In this document: in pieces, positions 61,863-64,000 of the stretch
Numbering within the stretch: the first letter of the stretch is position 1
Layout: each line of letters starts with the position of its first letter
Origin: Haloarcula salinisoli
GTDB taxonomy: Archaea; Halobacteriota; Halobacteria; Halobacteriales; Haloarculaceae
Direction of reading: 5' to 3'
Assembly (NCBI RefSeq): GCF_019599405.1
Contig: NZ_RKLQ01000006.1
Location: forward strand, 62,001 to 126,000
DNA length: 64,000 bases
Position numbers and translations under genes: made by a program
Notes under the pieces: generated by a model
The model's database searches: none
The model's input: only the letters and a program-made list of their open reading frames with translations
Told to the model about the DNA's origin: nothing

Positions 61863-63008
61863 TTAGTCGTCGCTCGGCTGTGCCGTGCCTGCGCTCGACT
61901 CGGTGCCGGCCTCGACGCGGTCCTCGAAGTCGGGCTTGAGGAGGAGCGCCACGGCCGCAGTGACGAACGAGCCCAGGACGATACAGCCCAGGAAGATGAA
62001 CGGTTTGTTCGACAGCGGAATGACGAAGATACCGCCGTGGGGCGCGGGCATCGTGACGTTCAGCGCCATAGATGCGGCGCCGCCGGCGGCGCTGCCGGCG
62101 ACGACGGCGGGGATGACCCGCAGGGGGTCGGCCGCGGCGTAGGGAATCGCGCCCTCCGTGATGAACGAAAGGCCAAGCACGACGCCGCTCTTTGCGTTCT
62201 CGTACATCTCGGCCGCGTACTTATGTGGGGAGATGAAGTTCGAGATGGCCAGCCCGATAGGCGGGACCATCCCGCCGATCATCACGGCCGCCATGGGGGC
62301 GTAGATGCCCTCGGTGATGAGCCCCGTCGAGAAGACGTAGGCCACCTTGTTCACCGGACCGCCCATGTCGAAGGCCATCATCCCGCCGAGGATGAGCCCG
62401 ACGAACATCGCCTGCCCGCCCTGCATCCCTTCCAGAAACCCGGTCAGACTCGCGTTAGCGAGCGCGACCGGAACGCCCAGCACGAACAGCATGATAGGCG
62501 TGAGGACCGCCATCGTCGCGACGGGAATGATGAGGACGGGCATCATCGGGACGAGGAACTCCGGGACGTCCAGGCCTTTGAACCAGCGCGCGACGTAGCC
62601 GGCCAGCAGCCCGGCGACGATGGCGCCGAGGTAGCCGGCGCCGGCCTCGCCGCCGGAGACGCCGATGACGGCGGCGGCTTCGGAGACGACGACTCCATCC
62701 TGGATGATGAACGACAGCAGGAATCCGGGTGCAAGTCCTGGACGGTCCGCGATGGCGTAGGCGATGTAGGCCCCGAGGATGGGGACCATGATGGTGAGGC
62801 CGGCCGTGCCGACCTGGGCGAGGAACCAGCCCGGTGAGCCGGTGTTATCGAAGACTGCCTGGGTATCCCCCACAGCGTACGCGAGTGCGAGGAAGATACC
62901 GCCAATCGTGACGAACGGAATCATGAACGACACGCCGGTCATCAGGTCCTCCTTGACGGAGGTCACGTGCGACCGGAGCAGTCGTTCGAATTTGGGGCTC
63001 TCTGACAT
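61863..63008 (-). CDS. ptfC: PTS fructose transporter subunit IIC
   Basis: 381 residues from the ATG at 63008 (SESPKFERLL); the upstream in-frame reading adds a leader after the likely promoter. About 8-10 membrane helices. GLSFITEGAIPYAAADPLRV is the conserved sugar-site motif of fructose IIC. The C-terminus is short and polar. First gene of the operon; it forms the fructose channel that phosphorylates at C1. Promoter-like and palindromic sequences lie 35-65 bases upstream. Confidence 0.93.
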   Translation of the reverse strand: MSESPKFERLLRSHVTSVKEDLMTGVSFMIPFVTIGGIFLALAYAVGDTQAVFDNTGSPGWFLAQVGTAGLTIMVPILGAYIAYAIADRPGLAPGFLLSFIIQDGVVVSEAAAVIGVSGGEAGAGYLGAIVAGLLAGYVARWFKGLDVPEFLVPMMPVLIIPVATMAVLTPIMLFVLGVPVALANASLTGFLEGMQGGQAMFVGLILGGMMAFDMGGPVNKVAYVFSTGLITEGIYAPMAAVMIGGMVPPIGLAISNFISPHKYAAEMYENAKSGVVLGLSFITEGAIPYAAADPLRVIPAVVAGSAAGGAASMALNVTMPAPHGGIFVIPLSNKPFIFLGCIVLGSFVTAAVALLLKPDFEDRVEAGTESSAGTAQPSDD

Positions 63009-63042
63009 TGGTGCGACACCTGCGGCTACGTCCACTATCTAC

Positions 63043-63072
63043 CATAAACGTTAGCGTTTTTGAACGAATTCG
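63043..63072 (-). promoter_or_regulatory. Candidate promoter/operator of the fructose operon
   Basis: It contains the inverted repeat AAACG-TTAG-CGTTT (63046-63059), the palindrome CGAATTCG (63065-63072) and, on the minus strand, a TATA-like TTTATGG. The position is 35-65 bases before the ptfC ATG. GlpR-type control of fructose genes is known in Haloferax; whether this is such a site is inference. Confidence 0.4.
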
Positions 63073-63220
63073 ATTGATATTGTGCATTATGGGGATTCGG
63101 GTGACTGTATCTGTTTGGAATGAGGGGTGGGTCACAACTGACCTAACAGCCATATGCTTGTTATTCTGTCCTACTGAAACCGACCAATTTCGGCACCCCG
63201 GTCACCGCGCGCGCCCCAGA

Positions 63221-63227
63221 ATTTAAG
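63221..63227 (+). promoter_or_regulatory. TATA-like element for the right-edge SMC-related gene
   Basis: ATTTAAG lies about 28 bases before the ATG at 63252, the spacing of a leaderless haloarchaeal promoter. Confidence 0.5.
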
Positions 63228-63251
63228 AGCGCGACCGGCAGACGTAGGGGT

Positions 63252-64000
63252 ATGCACCCGGCGACGACCGCCGATGCGGACGCGACCGTTACGGTCGAGA
63301 ACATCGGTGGCATCGACTCGGCGGCGGTGGAGCTGTCGCCGGGCGTCACCGTCCTCGCCGGCCGGAACGCGACCAACCGGACATCGTTCCTGAAGGCGAT
63401 GATGGCCGCGCTGGGTAGCGACTGGACCGCGGTGAAAGGGGACGCAAAGCAGGGCGAGGTCTCGCTCACGCTGGGCGAGCAAACGTACGAACGCCAGCTC
63501 ACGCGGGCCGAGGACGGCATCGTCAGCTCCGGCGACGGACTGCTCGCGGACCCGACGCTCGCTAACCTCTTTGCGTTCCTGCTGGAGGACAACGAGGCGC
63601 GCCAGGCGGTCGTCCGGGGGGAGGACCCCAGGGACATCATCATGCGGCCGGTTGACACCTCGGAGCTGCGACGGGAGATTCACGAGGCCGAACGGCGCAA
63701 GGCCGATATCGACGACGAACTTGACGACATCGCCGACCTCAAACAGCGGCTCCCAGACCTGGAACAGCGCCGCGCACAGAAGGAAGCTGAGATAGCCGAC
63801 GTCCGCGAGGAGCTGGCCGCGGTCGAGGACCGCCTCGACGAGCGGGACCTCACGGTCGACCTGACCCAGACCAACACGGAGGTACTGGAGACCAAACTCG
63901 ACGAACTGCGTGCGACCCGGGAGGAGCTGCGGCGTGTCCGGGGCGACATCACGACCGAACAGGAGAGCCTCTCGGCGCTGCGGGACGAACGCGGCCGGCT
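63252..64000 (+). CDS. Second archaea-specific SMC-related protein, 3' truncated by window
   Basis: The frame opens at the ATG at 63252 and runs without a stop to the right edge; 249 codons are visible. The head matches the 48.5-kb paralogue: TVENIGGIDSAAVELSPGVT, then the P-loop-like GRNATNRTSFLKAM with Asn-Arg replacing Gly-Lys, and DNEARQAVVRGEDPRDIIMR followed by PVDTSELRREI. A coiled coil begins at about residue 140. Two members in one window suggests either gene duplication or distinct partners. No RdfA precedes it here; the neighbour is the divergent fructose operon. Confidence 0.85.
   Translation, partial: MHPATTADADATVTVENIGGIDSAAVELSPGVTVLAGRNATNRTSFLKAMMAALGSDWTAVKGDAKQGEVSLTLGEQTYERQLTRAEDGIVSSGDGLLADPTLANLFAFLLEDNEARQAVVRGEDPRDIIMRPVDTSELRREIHEAERRKADIDDELDDIADLKQRLPDLEQRRAQKEAEIADVREELAAVEDRLDERDLTVDLTQTNTEVLETKLDELRATREELRRVRGDITTEQESLSALRDERGR

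Noticed and set aside
1-64000. tRNA, rRNA, insertion sequences and transposase genes
   Set aside because: None recognised on reading; no cloverleaf-like segment with a GTTCGA-type arm in the right context and no transposase motif was found.

Overview
The window is haloarchaeal chromosome or megaplasmid DNA. It is GC-rich, its proteins are strongly acidic, and it carries Tat signal peptides, leaderless TATA-type promoters, an Orc1/Cdc6 gene with origin repeats, a bacterio-opsin-activator-type regulator, a HalOD1 protein, an RdfA homologue and a fructose PTS operon of the haloarchaeal type. The gene repertoire fits the Haloarcula/Halomicrobium group, but no rRNA or tRNA is present to settle the genus.

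Layout. 0-12.2 kb: glucan and surface carbohydrate genes. These are a tandem-domain GH15 enzyme cut by the left edge, two beta-helix proteins (only the first has a Tat signal), a formyltransferase-fold protein, 4-alpha-glucanotransferase and a glycogen-synthase-like GT4. 12.3-26.6 kb: a surface polysaccharide island. It has two GT4/GT-C type transferases, a flippase, a PL1 pectate lyase without signal peptide, a Tat beta-helix protein and two sulfatase-fold proteins, with long AT-rich non-coding gaps. 26.6-29.2 kb: a replication origin module. An AT-rich stretch lies between inverted ORB-like repeats, followed by orc1/cdc6 and nine further same-orientation repeats. The module is bracketed by two copies of a long-spaced inverted repeat, and a third copy lies at 11.0 kb.

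29.3-47.6 kb: a stress-type island. Several unrelated folded domains (CBS pair, Dps, a small beta domain, a phasin-like helical domain, a Cys-rich four-helix bundle) carry Gln/Pro-rich low-complexity tails. Around them lie a pentad-repeat/PRC-barrel protein, an antiporter, a MscS-like channel, a DAO-Rieske oxidoreductase and signalling regulators. 47.9-50.4 kb: RdfA (cell-shape determinant family) followed by an archaea-specific SMC-related protein with a non-canonical P-loop. A second SMC-related paralogue enters at the right edge (63.25 kb).

50.7-55.8 kb: an orphan domain resembling the N-terminus of BREX/Eco57I-type methylases, a Tfx-type regulator divergent from a molybdate/tungstate ABC binding protein and permease (no ATPase present), small zinc-ribbon proteins and a PQQ-propeller lipoprotein. 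55.8-63.0 kb: a complete fructose operon on the minus strand, ptfC-ptfA-ptsH-ptsI-ptfB-fba-(ALDH-like)-pfkB. It takes fructose to fructose-1-phosphate, fructose-1,6-bisphosphate and triose phosphates, with an aldehyde-dehydrogenase-fold protein of unknown role embedded in it.

Most promising leads: the ORB array and origin module, the thrice-repeated TTAACCAACA inverted repeat, the Gln-rich protein island, the paired NRTS-type SMC-related proteins, the pentad-repeat solenoid protein and the Cys-less ALDH-like protein. Functions are assigned from motif and family recognition by eye; no searches were run.
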